Assembly (NCBI RefSeq): GCF_946885725.1
Contig: NZ_CAMPGZ010000048.1
Span: 1 to 22,043, forward strand
Direction: 5' to 3'
DNA length: 22,043 bases
DNA from: an uncultured Nocardioides sp.
GTDB lineage: Bacteria > Actinomycetota > Actinomycetes > Propionibacteriales > Nocardioidaceae
This document shows positions 14,522-20,514 of this stretch, piece after piece (the first letter of the stretch is position 1; every line of letters starts with the position of its first letter). Position numbers and translations under genes: made by a program. Under the pieces are notes generated by a model. It had not been told where the DNA came from and searched no databases. It saw nothing but the letters and a program-made list of their open reading frames with translations.

Positions 14522-15736
14522 GTGACGCGCAAGGTGATCCTGCACGTCGGCGCACCCAAGACCGGGACGTCGTACGTCCAGGACCTCCTCTTCTCCCACC
14601 GCGAGGCGCTCGCCGCCGAGGGCGTGCTCTACCCCGCCGACCGGTTCGACGCGCACTTCCTCGCCGCGCTCGACCTGATGGAGCTGCAGTGGGGCGGCCT
14701 CGAGAAGCAGGCCGTCGGCGCCTGGGACCGGCTCGCCGAGCAGGTCCGCGGCTGGGACGGCACGGTGATCATCTCCCACGAGATCCTCGCCACCGCCACA
14801 CCCGCGCAGGTGAAGCGGGCGTTCGAGTCGTTCGGCGACGGCGTCGACGTGCACGTGCTGCTCTCCGCCCGCGACCTGGTCCGGCAGATCCCCGCCGAGT
14901 GGCAGGAGAACGTCAAGCACCGCCGGGTCGTCGGCTACCGCGACTTCCTCGACAAGATCACCGACCCGTCCCGCCGTGGCACCCTCGCGTCGTGGTTCTG
15001 GGGCGTCCAGGAGGTCCCGGACATCCTCGAGCGCTGGGGCGCCCTGCTGCCGCCCGAGCAGGTGCACGTCGTGACCGTCCCGCCGCCCGGCGCCCCGCGC
15101 GGCCTGCTCTGGGAGCGGTTCGCCTCGGTGTTCGGCATCGACGCGGAGAAGTACGCCAAGCCCACCGGCCGCGACAACCCCTCGATGGGCGTGCCCGAGA
15201 CCGCGCTGATCCGCCGCATCAACGAGCGGGTCAACAACGGCGTGCTCGCCAACGAGGACTACCGCCAGTTCGTGCGCGAGCTGCTCGCCCACCAGAACCT
15301 CAGCCGTCGCCGCGACAGCCCGCGCCTGATGCTGCCGCCCGACGTACGCGCCTGGGCCGAGCAGCTCTCCGAGACCTGGATCCAGGTGCTCGCCGACAAG
15401 GGGTACGACGTCGTCGGATCGCTCGACGACCTGCGGCCCGCGCCCGCGTCGGAGGAGGCCGCTTTCGTCGACCCCGACGCGCCTGACGAGCACCTCGTCG
15501 CCGAGGCGTCGCTCGACGCGATCGTCGCGCTGCTGAAGGAGAACGCGCGGCTGCAGGCGTCCGAGAACGCCCTGCGCGAGGACCTGCACGCGATGCACCG
15601 CGAGCTCGACCGCGCCCGCGGCCTGTGGTTCCGGGTCAAGCGACGGCTGGTGCGCGAGGCCGACACGCACCCGCTGCTCGGGCGCGCGCTCTCGGTCTAC
15701 CGCCGGGTGCGCGGGCGCAGCTCGCGGTCGGCGTAG
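14522..15736 (+). CDS. Sulfotransferase-like P-loop protein with C-terminal coiled coil (copy 2)
   Basis: 404 residues from a GTG start 7 nt after the previous stop, with GAGAGGGACGG upstream. It is a clear paralogue of the gene at 12233: VILHVGAPKTGTSYVQDLL holds the PAPS 5'-phosphosulfate loop, ISHEIL and LLSARDLVRQIPAEWQENVKHRR follow, then the WFWGVQEVPDILERWG and PPGAPRGLLWERF blocks. Residues from about 325 form a long charged helix (IVALLKENARLQASENALREDLHAMHRELDRARGLWFRVKRRL), a probable coiled coil ending in a basic tail, absent from copy 1; it may mediate oligomerisation or membrane association. The acceptor is unknown. Its last 40 bases overlap the convergent EcsC-family gene, so the 3' ends of the two mRNAs are complementary. 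Confidence 0.87.
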   Translation: MTRKVILHVGAPKTGTSYVQDLLFSHREALAAEGVLYPADRFDAHFLAALDLMELQWGGLEKQAVGAWDRLAEQVRGWDGTVIISHEILATATPAQVKRAFESFGDGVDVHVLLSARDLVRQIPAEWQENVKHRRVVGYRDFLDKITDPSRRGTLASWFWGVQEVPDILERWGALLPPEQVHVVTVPPPGAPRGLLWERFASVFGIDAEKYAKPTGRDNPSMGVPETALIRRINERVNNGVLANEDYRQFVRELLAHQNLSRRRDSPRLMLPPDVRAWAEQLSETWIQVLADKGYDVVGSLDDLRPAPASEEAAFVDPDAPDEHLVAEASLDAIVALLKENARLQASENALREDLHAMHRELDRARGLWFRVKRRLVREADTHPLLGRALSVYRRVRGRSSRSA

Positions 15737-16392
15737 CGGCCGATCTGCCAGGTCACGAACCCGTCGGTGCCCGCGCCGATCAGGCCGCCGACGACGGGGA
15801 TCCGGCGGCCGACCAGCGTCGCCGCGCGCTTCCCGGCCACCCGGGTGAGCAGCTCGGAGGTGACCTCGGCGGCCATCAGCTGGTCGAGGTGCGGGTCGTG
15901 CGCCGGTGCGGTGGCGATGGCCATCGGCGGCGCCGGGATCAGCTTCTTCTTCACCAGCCGCTGTACGTCGTCCTCGCCGAGGATGACGGCGAGGATCGCG
16001 TTGCGGACCCGCGGGTCGTCGAGGTCGTACCCGCGCAGGTGCGCGATGCCCGCGACCATCCGGCACTGGATCAGCGAGAGCCCGACGATGTTGGCCGGCA
16101 TCGCGACCGCGGCCGTGACCAGCCCGCCGAGGTTGGTGGCGAAGCCCTGCGCCCCGGCGTACCGCACGTGCTGCTCGATGATGTCCTTGATCGCCGCGTC
16201 GACCGCCCCGGGCTGGTCGTAGCCGCCGTGCTCGGCCAGCCGGCGCTCGGCGAGGACGCGCGCGCCCGGCAGCTTGCCGACCCCGTTGATCGCGCGGTGC
16301 AGCGCCTCCTGGATGACGCTGTTGGTCAGCTCGGGCGCGAGCTTGGGCGCGTACGGCCCGATCCGTCCGGCGATCTCCTTGCCCATGCCCAT
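15697..16392 (-). CDS. EcsC-family protein
   Basis: 231 residues resembling the EcsC domain (PF12787), a family named from Bacillus EcsC, whose biochemical role is not settled. The segment FATNLGGLVTAAVAMPANIVGLSLIQCRMVAGIAHLRGYDLDDPRVRNAILAVILG (about 93-148) is the conserved EcsC core with a hydrophobic, membrane-leaning helix pair. VGRRIPVVGGLIGAGTDGFVTWQIGRYAD near the C-terminus is the other hallmark. The ATG at 16392 has GGAGG eight bases upstream; a second ATG six bases further in is a less likely start. It is convergent with and overlaps the second sulfotransferase by 40 bases, and divergent from aat with a 117-nt spacer. Confidence 0.83.
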   Translation of the reverse strand: MGMGKEIAGRIGPYAPKLAPELTNSVIQEALHRAINGVGKLPGARVLAERRLAEHGGYDQPGAVDAAIKDIIEQHVRYAGAQGFATNLGGLVTAAVAMPANIVGLSLIQCRMVAGIAHLRGYDLDDPRVRNAILAVILGEDDVQRLVKKKLIPAPPMAIATAPAHDPHLDQLMAAEVTSELLTRVAGKRAATLVGRRIPVVGGLIGAGTDGFVTWQIGRYADRELRPRTRR

Positions 16393-16496
16393 GTGCGGTT
16401 CCTCCTGCGATGCCCTCTGGTTCGGGGTCTGGCTCGACCCTACTGAGCCGTCACAACGCCGCCGCGGACTTTACGAAAGCCCAGCCACCCGCCCGT

Positions 16497-16502
16497 CACA
16501 AT
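16497..16502 (+). promoter_or_regulatory. Putative -10 box CACAAT of aat
   Basis: CACAAT ends seven bases before the ATG at 16510, the same distance as at accD1, which favours 16510 over the overlapping ATG at 16501. GGAGG lies only two bases from the 16510 ATG, too near to act as a normal ribosome binding site. Confidence 0.35.
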
Positions 16503-16509
16503 GGAGGCC

Positions 16510-17199
16510 ATGCCTGTCGAGCCCGCGCCGTCGCCGTGGATGTTCCCGGACCTGCGCGCGCTCGCCGGCCGCGGGTCCTCCGACGAGCCCGACGACCTCG
16601 TCGCGATGGGCGCCGACCTCGAGCCCGGGACGCTGCTCGCGGCGTACCGCTGCGGGCTGTTCCCGATGCCCGACCCGTCCACCGACCAGATGCTCTGGTG
16701 GTCGCCGGTTCATCGCGGCGTGCTGCCCCTCGACAACCTGCGGGTCTCCCGGTCGCTGCGGCAGTCGGCGACGAAGATGGAGATCCGGGTCGACACCGCG
16801 TTCGTCGACGTGATCACCGCCTGCGCCGACCCGCGCCGCGACAGCGGCTGGATCGACGGCGACATCGCCGCGGCGTACACCCGGCTGCACGACCTCGGCT
16901 GGGCGCACTCGGTCGAGGCCTGGCGCGACGGCGAGCTCGTCGGCGGCCTGTACGGCGTCGCGATCGGCGGGCTCTTCGCGGGCGAGTCGATGTTCCACCA
17001 CGAGCGCGACGCGTCGAAGGTCGCGCTGCTCGGCCTGGTCGACCTGCTCCGCGACGAGCACGCCGACGACCGGCTGCTCGACGTGCAGTGGCAGACCCCG
17101 CACCTGGCCTCGCTCGGCGTGGTCGAGGTGGCCCGTCCGGCGTACCTCGACCTGCTCGCCAAGGCCCTGGAGCTGCCGTTGCCCAAGTCATTCCAGTGA
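16510..17199 (+). CDS. aat: Leucyl/phenylalanyl-tRNA--protein transferase
   Basis: 229 residues from 16510 (232 from the alternative ATG at 16501). The enzyme adds Leu or Phe from aminoacyl-tRNA to proteins with N-terminal Lys or Arg, marking them for ClpS/ClpAP-type degradation. Family signatures are all present: FPD near the start, DLVAMGADLEPGTLLAAYRCGLFPM, MLWWSPVHRGVLPLDNLRVSRSL, TACADPR...GWIDGDIAAAYTRLHDLGWAHSVEAW, GGLYGVAIGGLFAGESMFHHERDASKVAL, and DVQWQTPHLASLGVVEVAR. Its length matches the bacterial family. It seems monocistronic: a strong hairpin follows at 17235-17264 and the EcsC gene is divergent. It has no visible functional tie to its neighbours. Confidence 0.95.
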   Translation: MPVEPAPSPWMFPDLRALAGRGSSDEPDDLVAMGADLEPGTLLAAYRCGLFPMPDPSTDQMLWWSPVHRGVLPLDNLRVSRSLRQSATKMEIRVDTAFVDVITACADPRRDSGWIDGDIAAAYTRLHDLGWAHSVEAWRDGELVGGLYGVAIGGLFAGESMFHHERDASKVALLGLVDLLRDEHADDRLLDVQWQTPHLASLGVVEVARPAYLDLLAKALELPLPKSFQ

Positions 17200-17234
17200 G
17201 GCCTTCGCATGACCCGGACGGGCTATCCCACCTG

Positions 17235-17264
17235 ACCACTCCTGGGCGCTGTGCCCGGGGTGGT
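17235..17264 (+). terminator. Stem-loop downstream of aat
   Basis: ACCACTCC (17235-17242) pairs with GGGGTGGT (17257-17264) at 7 of 8 positions, and the inner GGGC (17244-17247) with GCCC (17253-17256), leaving a five-base loop and one bulged T. The stem begins 36 nt after the aat stop. No T tract follows. Its presence argues against the upstream in-frame GTG at 17251 as the start of the next gene. Confidence 0.5.
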
Positions 17265-17283
17265 ACCCGACTCACACTGGGTC

Positions 17284-17649
17284 ATGGTCGCTTCCGTGCC
17301 CGCCGACCCGCCTCGGCGCTGGCTCCCGCTCATGTGGATGGGCGCGGCGATCCCGACGGTGCTGGTCGCGCTGCTGCTGCTCGCGCTCTCGGAACGGGAG
17401 GACGCGCGCATCGCGGGCTGGGTGCTGGCCGGGCTGGCGGTGTCGGCGGTCGTGCTCGGCGGCTGGCTCACCGGCCGGGGCCGGCACGCGCCCGCGGCGG
17501 TCTCGCTCACGCTGAGCGCGGTGTGGGCGATCGCTGCGGTGCTCCTCTTCCCCACCCAGGACTTCCTCGCCGACAAGCTGCTGGTCTCGGGAGTGCCGCT
17601 CGTGGTGGCGGTCGCGACCGCCGTGGTGGCGCTGCGCGAGCGCCACTAG
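17284..17649 (+). CDS. Small four-helix membrane protein, function unknown
   Basis: 121 residues from the ATG at 17284. Four hydrophobic segments are evident: about 15-37 (LPLMWMGAAIPTVLVALLLLAL), 44-64 (IAGWVLAGLAVSAVVLGGWL), 72-91 (AAVSLTLSAVWAIAAVLLF) and 98-116 (LLVSGVPLVVAVATAVVAL). Short charged loops separate them. I do not recognise a family. The start is chosen because upstream GTG codons in frame (for example 17251) lie inside the terminator-like hairpin and the segment they add is not hydrophobic; CACACT five bases before the ATG is a possible -10 box. It ends four bases before the convergent rhodanese gene. Confidence 0.7.
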   Translation: MVASVPADPPRRWLPLMWMGAAIPTVLVALLLLALSEREDARIAGWVLAGLAVSAVVLGGWLTGRGRHAPAAVSLTLSAVWAIAAVLLFPTQDFLADKLLVSGVPLVVAVATAVVALRERH

Positions 17650-17653
17650 TGCT

Positions 17654-17986
17654 TCAGACGACCTGCGGCGGGTTTCCGGTCTCGCTCACCATCGGCCGGC
17701 CCGCGGCCTCCCAGTCGAGCATGCCGCCGTCGAGGTTGACCGCGTCGTAGCCGGCGTGCGCCAGGTAGGCCACCGCACGGGCCGAGCGCCCGCCGATCTT
17801 GCAGACGACCAGCACCTGCCCTGCGGGTACGTCGGACACCCGCTCCGGCAGGGTCGCCAGCGGGATGTGCACGGCGCCCTCGATGTGACCGTGCACCCAC
17901 TCGATCTCCTCGCGCACGTCGAGGACGGAGAGGCCCTCGGGCAGTGGATCGGGGACGCCGGTGACGGAGACGGTCGGGACGTGCAT
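17654..17986 (-). CDS. Single-domain rhodanese-like sulfurtransferase
   Basis: 110 residues, one complete rhodanese domain. The active-site Cys62 lies in VVCKIGGRSARAV, a six-residue catalytic loop typical of sulfurtransferases rather than phosphatase-type Cdc25 loops. LDVREEIEWVHGHIEGAVHIPL (22-43) and NLDGGMLDWEAAGRPM (84-99) are the other conserved parts. It probably moves sulfane sulfur from thiosulfate or a persulfide donor to an acceptor; the acceptor is unknown. The ATG at 17986 has no ribosome binding site. TAGCGT (18000-17995) eight bases upstream is a plausible -10 box, so the gene can be expressed as a leaderless mRNA besides reading through from the Fpg-like gene. Confidence 0.9.
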   Translation of the reverse strand: MHVPTVSVTGVPDPLPEGLSVLDVREEIEWVHGHIEGAVHIPLATLPERVSDVPAGQVLVVCKIGGRSARAVAYLAHAGYDAVNLDGGMLDWEAAGRPMVSETGNPPQVV

Positions 17987-17994
17987 GTGTCCCA

Positions 17995-18000
17995 ACGCTA
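17995..18000 (-). promoter_or_regulatory. Putative -10 box TAGCGT of the rhodanese gene, overlapping a stop codon
   Basis: On the minus strand TAGCGT runs from 18000 to 17995 and its first three bases are the TAG stop of the Fpg-like gene. It lies eight bases before the rhodanese ATG, as expected for a leaderless transcript. The hexamer is identical to the one before the aminotransferase gene. Confidence 0.4.
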
Positions 18001-18864
18001 CTTGAGCAGCTTGGAGAGCCGACGGTCGGCAAGGGGCTTGCCGCCGGTCTGGCAGGTCGCGCAGTACTGCAGCGACGAGTCGGCGAACGACACCTCCCGC
18101 ACCACGTCTCCGCACACCGGGCACGGCAGTCCGGTGCGCCCGTGGACGGACATGTTCGACTTCTTCTCGCCCTTGAGGTCGGCGGCGGCGAGACCTCGGG
18201 AGCGCTCGACGGCGTCGCCGAGGACGTTCTTGGTGGCGTCGAACAGGGCCTGCAGCCGCTCCCCCTCGATCCCCGACGCCGGCGCGAACGGCGAGATCTT
18301 CGCGGCGTGCAGCAGCTCGTCGGAGTAGGCGTTGCCGATGCCCGCGATGTTGGCCTGGTCGCGCAGCACGCCCTTGACCTGGGCGCGGCCGGCCTTCTGC
18401 AGGATCGCGGAGAGCACGTCGATCGTGAACGCGTCGTCGAGCGGGTCCGGGCCGAGCCGGGCGATGCCGGGCACCTCGGACGGGTCGCGCACGAGGTAGA
18501 TCGCCAGGCTCTTCTTCGTCCCGGCCTCGGTGATGTCGAGCCCCGAGTCGTCGTCGAGCACCACCCGCGCGGCCAGCGGCGACTTGTTCGACGGGCGCGG
18601 CGGGGTCTTCGGCACCTCGTCCTTCCAGCGGATCCAGCCCGCCCGGGCCAGGTGCACCACCAGGTGCAGCCCGGAGACGTCGATGTCGAGGAACTTCCCG
18701 TGCCGGCCGACCCCGTCGACCATCAGCCCGCTGACCGCCGACAGCGGCGGGTCGAAGGTCTTCAGCGCGCTGAACGCCGCGATGTCCACACGCGCGATCG
18801 CCCGGTCCTTGAGGCGACCGGCCAGGTCGAGGGCGAGGCCTTCCACCTCGGGCAGCTCGGGCAC
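17998..18864 (-). CDS. Fpg/Nei-family DNA glycosylase, divergent
   Basis: 288 residues. The family N-terminus PELPEVE follows the initiator, giving the catalytic Pro2 and Glu3; Lys57 sits in RHGKFLDI; the helix-two-turn-helix region has KGVLRDQANIAGIGNAYSDELLHAAKISP with the conserved Asn in GIGNAYSDE. A C-terminal zinc finger has two CxxC pairs (CPVC and CATC) and is followed by a basic tail. This supports a base-excision glycosylase/AP lyase. Oddities: the HLGMSG motif that carries the void-filling Met in E. coli Fpg is HLARAG here (Arg74); the RRF motif has no clear match; and the Arg that normally lies before the last CxxC is not evident (SFADSSLQYC). Lesion range may differ from classical Fpg. 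GTG start at 18864, six bases after TAGGCT, leaderless. Confidence 0.88.
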   Translation of the reverse strand: MPELPEVEGLALDLAGRLKDRAIARVDIAAFSALKTFDPPLSAVSGLMVDGVGRHGKFLDIDVSGLHLVVHLARAGWIRWKDEVPKTPPRPSNKSPLAARVVLDDDSGLDITEAGTKKSLAIYLVRDPSEVPGIARLGPDPLDDAFTIDVLSAILQKAGRAQVKGVLRDQANIAGIGNAYSDELLHAAKISPFAPASGIEGERLQALFDATKNVLGDAVERSRGLAAADLKGEKKSNMSVHGRTGLPCPVCGDVVREVSFADSSLQYCATCQTGGKPLADRRLSKLLK

Positions 18865-18870
18865 TCGGCC

Positions 18871-18876
18871 AGCCTA
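18871..18876 (-). promoter_or_regulatory. Putative -10 box TAGGCT of the Fpg-like gene, overlapping a stop codon
   Basis: On the minus strand TAGGCT runs from 18876 to 18871. Its TAG is the stop codon of the small conserved gene upstream. Six bases separate it from the GTG start at 18864, and no Shine-Dalgarno is present. Confidence 0.4.
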
Positions 18877-19194
18877 GCCAGCGATGGTGCTGCCGTCGGG
18901 GTCTCCGGCGTCGTCCAGATCGTCGTCGAAGTCGTCGTCCCAGGCGTCGAAGGCCGACTCCAGCAGTCCCCGGTGGTGGTCGTACGACGTGGCCAGCCCG
19001 CCGCGCAGCACGTCGATCAGCTGCGGCACCTCCTCGACGCGCAGCCGGAACGAGCCCGCGCACGTCGGCCCGCGCCACAGGGACAGCACCACCACGTCCG
19101 CCTCGGGGTGCCAGGACACCCGCATGCCCCGCCCGTCACCGCGCGCGTCGAGGAACACCTCGCCGGACGACGGGAGCGGAGAAGGTCGCCACAT
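18874..19194 (-). CDS. Small conserved protein of unknown function
   Basis: 106 residues from the ATG at 19194 (MWRPSPLPSSGEVFLDARG). A mixed alpha/beta core (MRVSWHPEADVVVLSLWRGPTCAGSFRLRVEEVPQLIDVLRGGLA) is followed by a strongly acidic tail (DAWDDDFDDDLDDAGD). I recall proteins that begin MWRPSPLP as a conserved actinobacterial family without known function, which is why I prefer this start; a GTG at 19230 would add 12 residues. GAGAAT six bases upstream of 19194 fits a leaderless -10 box. The gene is nine bases upstream of the Fpg-like gene on the same strand, so the two, with the rhodanese, are probably partly co-transcribed. Confidence 0.75.
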   Translation of the reverse strand: MWRPSPLPSSGEVFLDARGDGRGMRVSWHPEADVVVLSLWRGPTCAGSFRLRVEEVPQLIDVLRGGLATSYDHHRGLLESAFDAWDDDFDDDLDDAGDPDGSTIAG

Positions 19195-19261
19195 GAGCGC
19201 ATTCTCGTCTTCCGGAGTGACCGCTGTCACGAAACCGGCCGCGTCTTTGCTTCGCTACGAC

Positions 19262-19308
19262 TCGCTAGCGAAATCTAAGGAATCCGCTAGAAGGGCGGAT
19301 AGATTCCT
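19262..19308. promoter_or_regulatory. Palindrome-rich promoter region of the ATPase gene
   Basis: TCGCTAGCGA (19262-19271) is a perfect 10-bp palindrome. AGGAAT (19278-19283) pairs with ATTCCT (19303-19308), and ATCCGC (19282-19287) with GCGGAT (19295-19300). The -10 candidate TAGATT (19300-19305) lies inside the second inverted repeat, six bases before the GTG at 19312. The segment is clearly richer in A and T than the genes on either side. It looks like a regulated, leaderless promoter. Confidence 0.5.
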
Positions 19309-19311
19309 CGC

Positions 19312-20505
19312 GTGGACCCCGTCCGGAACCCCTACGCCCCCGGCGCCGGCCAGCGCCCGCCCGAGCTGGCCGGTCGCGACCGGGAGCTCACGCAGTTCGA
19401 GGTGACGCTCGAACGCGTCGCCGCGGGCCGCCCCGAGCGCTCCATGGTGCTCTCCGGCCTGCGCGGCGTCGGCAAGACCGTGCTGCTCAACGCGCTGCGC
19501 TCCCAGGCGGTGAAGCGGGCGTGGGGGACCGGCAAGATCGAGGCGCGCCCCGAGCAGTCGCTGCGGCTGCCGCTGGCGCAGGCCGTGCACGCCGCGGTCC
19601 GCGACATGGCGCACCGGCACCGCGACCCCGACCGCGTCGACGCGGTGGCCGGCGTGCTCAAGTCGTTCGCGCTGCGCACCCCGCTCGAGGACCGCAAGGG
19701 CATCCGGTGGACCCCGCCGGTCGACGTACCCGCCGCCAAGGGCCGCGCCGACTCCGGCGACCTCGAGCTCGACCTGGTGGAGCTGTTCACCGACGTCGCC
19801 GACCTCGCCCAGGACCTCGGCGTCGGGGTCGGGCTGTTCGTCGACGAGATGCAGGACATCTCCACCGCCGAGCTCGCGGCGCTGTGCGGCGCCTGCCACG
19901 AGATCAGCCAGCAGGGCGCCCCGCTGGTCGTGGTCGGCGCCGGCCTGCCACACCTCCCGGTCGCGCTGGCCGCGAGCAAGTCCTACGCCGAGCGGCTCTT
20001 CCGGTACGTCGTCGTCGACCGGCTGCCCCGCGAGATGGCCGACCGCGCCCTGCTGGTGCCGGCGAGCACCGAGGACGTCGACTACGCGCCGGACGCGCTC
20101 GACGAGCTCTACCGGCTCACCGACGGCTACCCGTACTTCGTCCAGGCCTACGGCAAGGTCACCTGGGACTACGCGGTCGAGTCGCCCATCCAGGTCAGCG
20201 ACGTGCACGAGGCCGCGCCCGAGGCGGAGGCGGAGCTGGCGGTCGGGTTCTTCGGCGCCCGCTACGACCGGGCCACGCCGGCCGAGCGCGACTACATGCG
20301 CACGATGGCCGAGCTGGGCGCCGACAACGACGACGGCTCGGTGACCACCGCCGACATCGCCTCGTCGCTCGGCCGCAAGCCGCAGAGCCTGAGCCCGGCC
20401 CGCGACGGGCTGATCAAGAAGGGGCTCGTCTACTCCTCCGAGCGTGGCACCGTGGCCTTCACGGTGCCGCACTTCGGCAAGTTCCTCCGCACCCAGCACG
20501 CCTGA
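19312..20505 (+). CDS. AAA-type ATPase with C-terminal winged helix
   Basis: 397 residues. Walker A GLRGVGKT (49-56) follows a LAGRDREL segment (19-26) typical of AAA_16/archaeal-type ATPases. Walker B is GLFVDEMQD (174-182), and VVVGAGLP (206-213) is a sensor-like strand. RLTDGYPYFVQAYGKVTWDYA (268-288) is the lid-type helix seen in Orc1/Cdc6-like and STAND-type ATPases. The C-terminal part from about 318 (RDYMRTMAELGADNDDGSVTTADIASSLGRKPQSLSPARDGLIKKGLV) is a winged helix that may bind DNA. It might couple ATP hydrolysis to DNA or protein remodelling; the role is unknown. The gene has a leaderless-type GTG start. Nine bases after its stop begins the HTH_42 gene, so they form an operon. Confidence 0.82.
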   Translation: MDPVRNPYAPGAGQRPPELAGRDRELTQFEVTLERVAAGRPERSMVLSGLRGVGKTVLLNALRSQAVKRAWGTGKIEARPEQSLRLPLAQAVHAAVRDMAHRHRDPDRVDAVAGVLKSFALRTPLEDRKGIRWTPPVDVPAAKGRADSGDLELDLVELFTDVADLAQDLGVGVGLFVDEMQDISTAELAALCGACHEISQQGAPLVVVGAGLPHLPVALAASKSYAERLFRYVVVDRLPREMADRALLVPASTEDVDYAPDALDELYRLTDGYPYFVQAYGKVTWDYAVESPIQVSDVHEAAPEAEAELAVGFFGARYDRATPAERDYMRTMAELGADNDDGSVTTADIASSLGRKPQSLSPARDGLIKKGLVYSSERGTVAFTVPHFGKFLRTQHA

Positions 20506-20514
20506 GGAGGCCGC

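Noticed and set aside
17251..17283. GTG extension of the small membrane protein
   Set aside because: The codon lies in the loop of a strong stem-loop after aat and the added residues lack membrane character.
16410..17750. 446-codon plus-strand frame over aat and the membrane protein
   Set aside because: It is out of frame with aat, whose conserved motifs identify the real frame; the product is Arg/Ala-rich low complexity.
17654..19078. One long minus-strand frame that ends in the rhodanese sequence
   Set aside because: Only the last 110 residues are protein-like; the upstream part is an out-of-frame reading of the Fpg-like gene, so it is not a genuine fusion.
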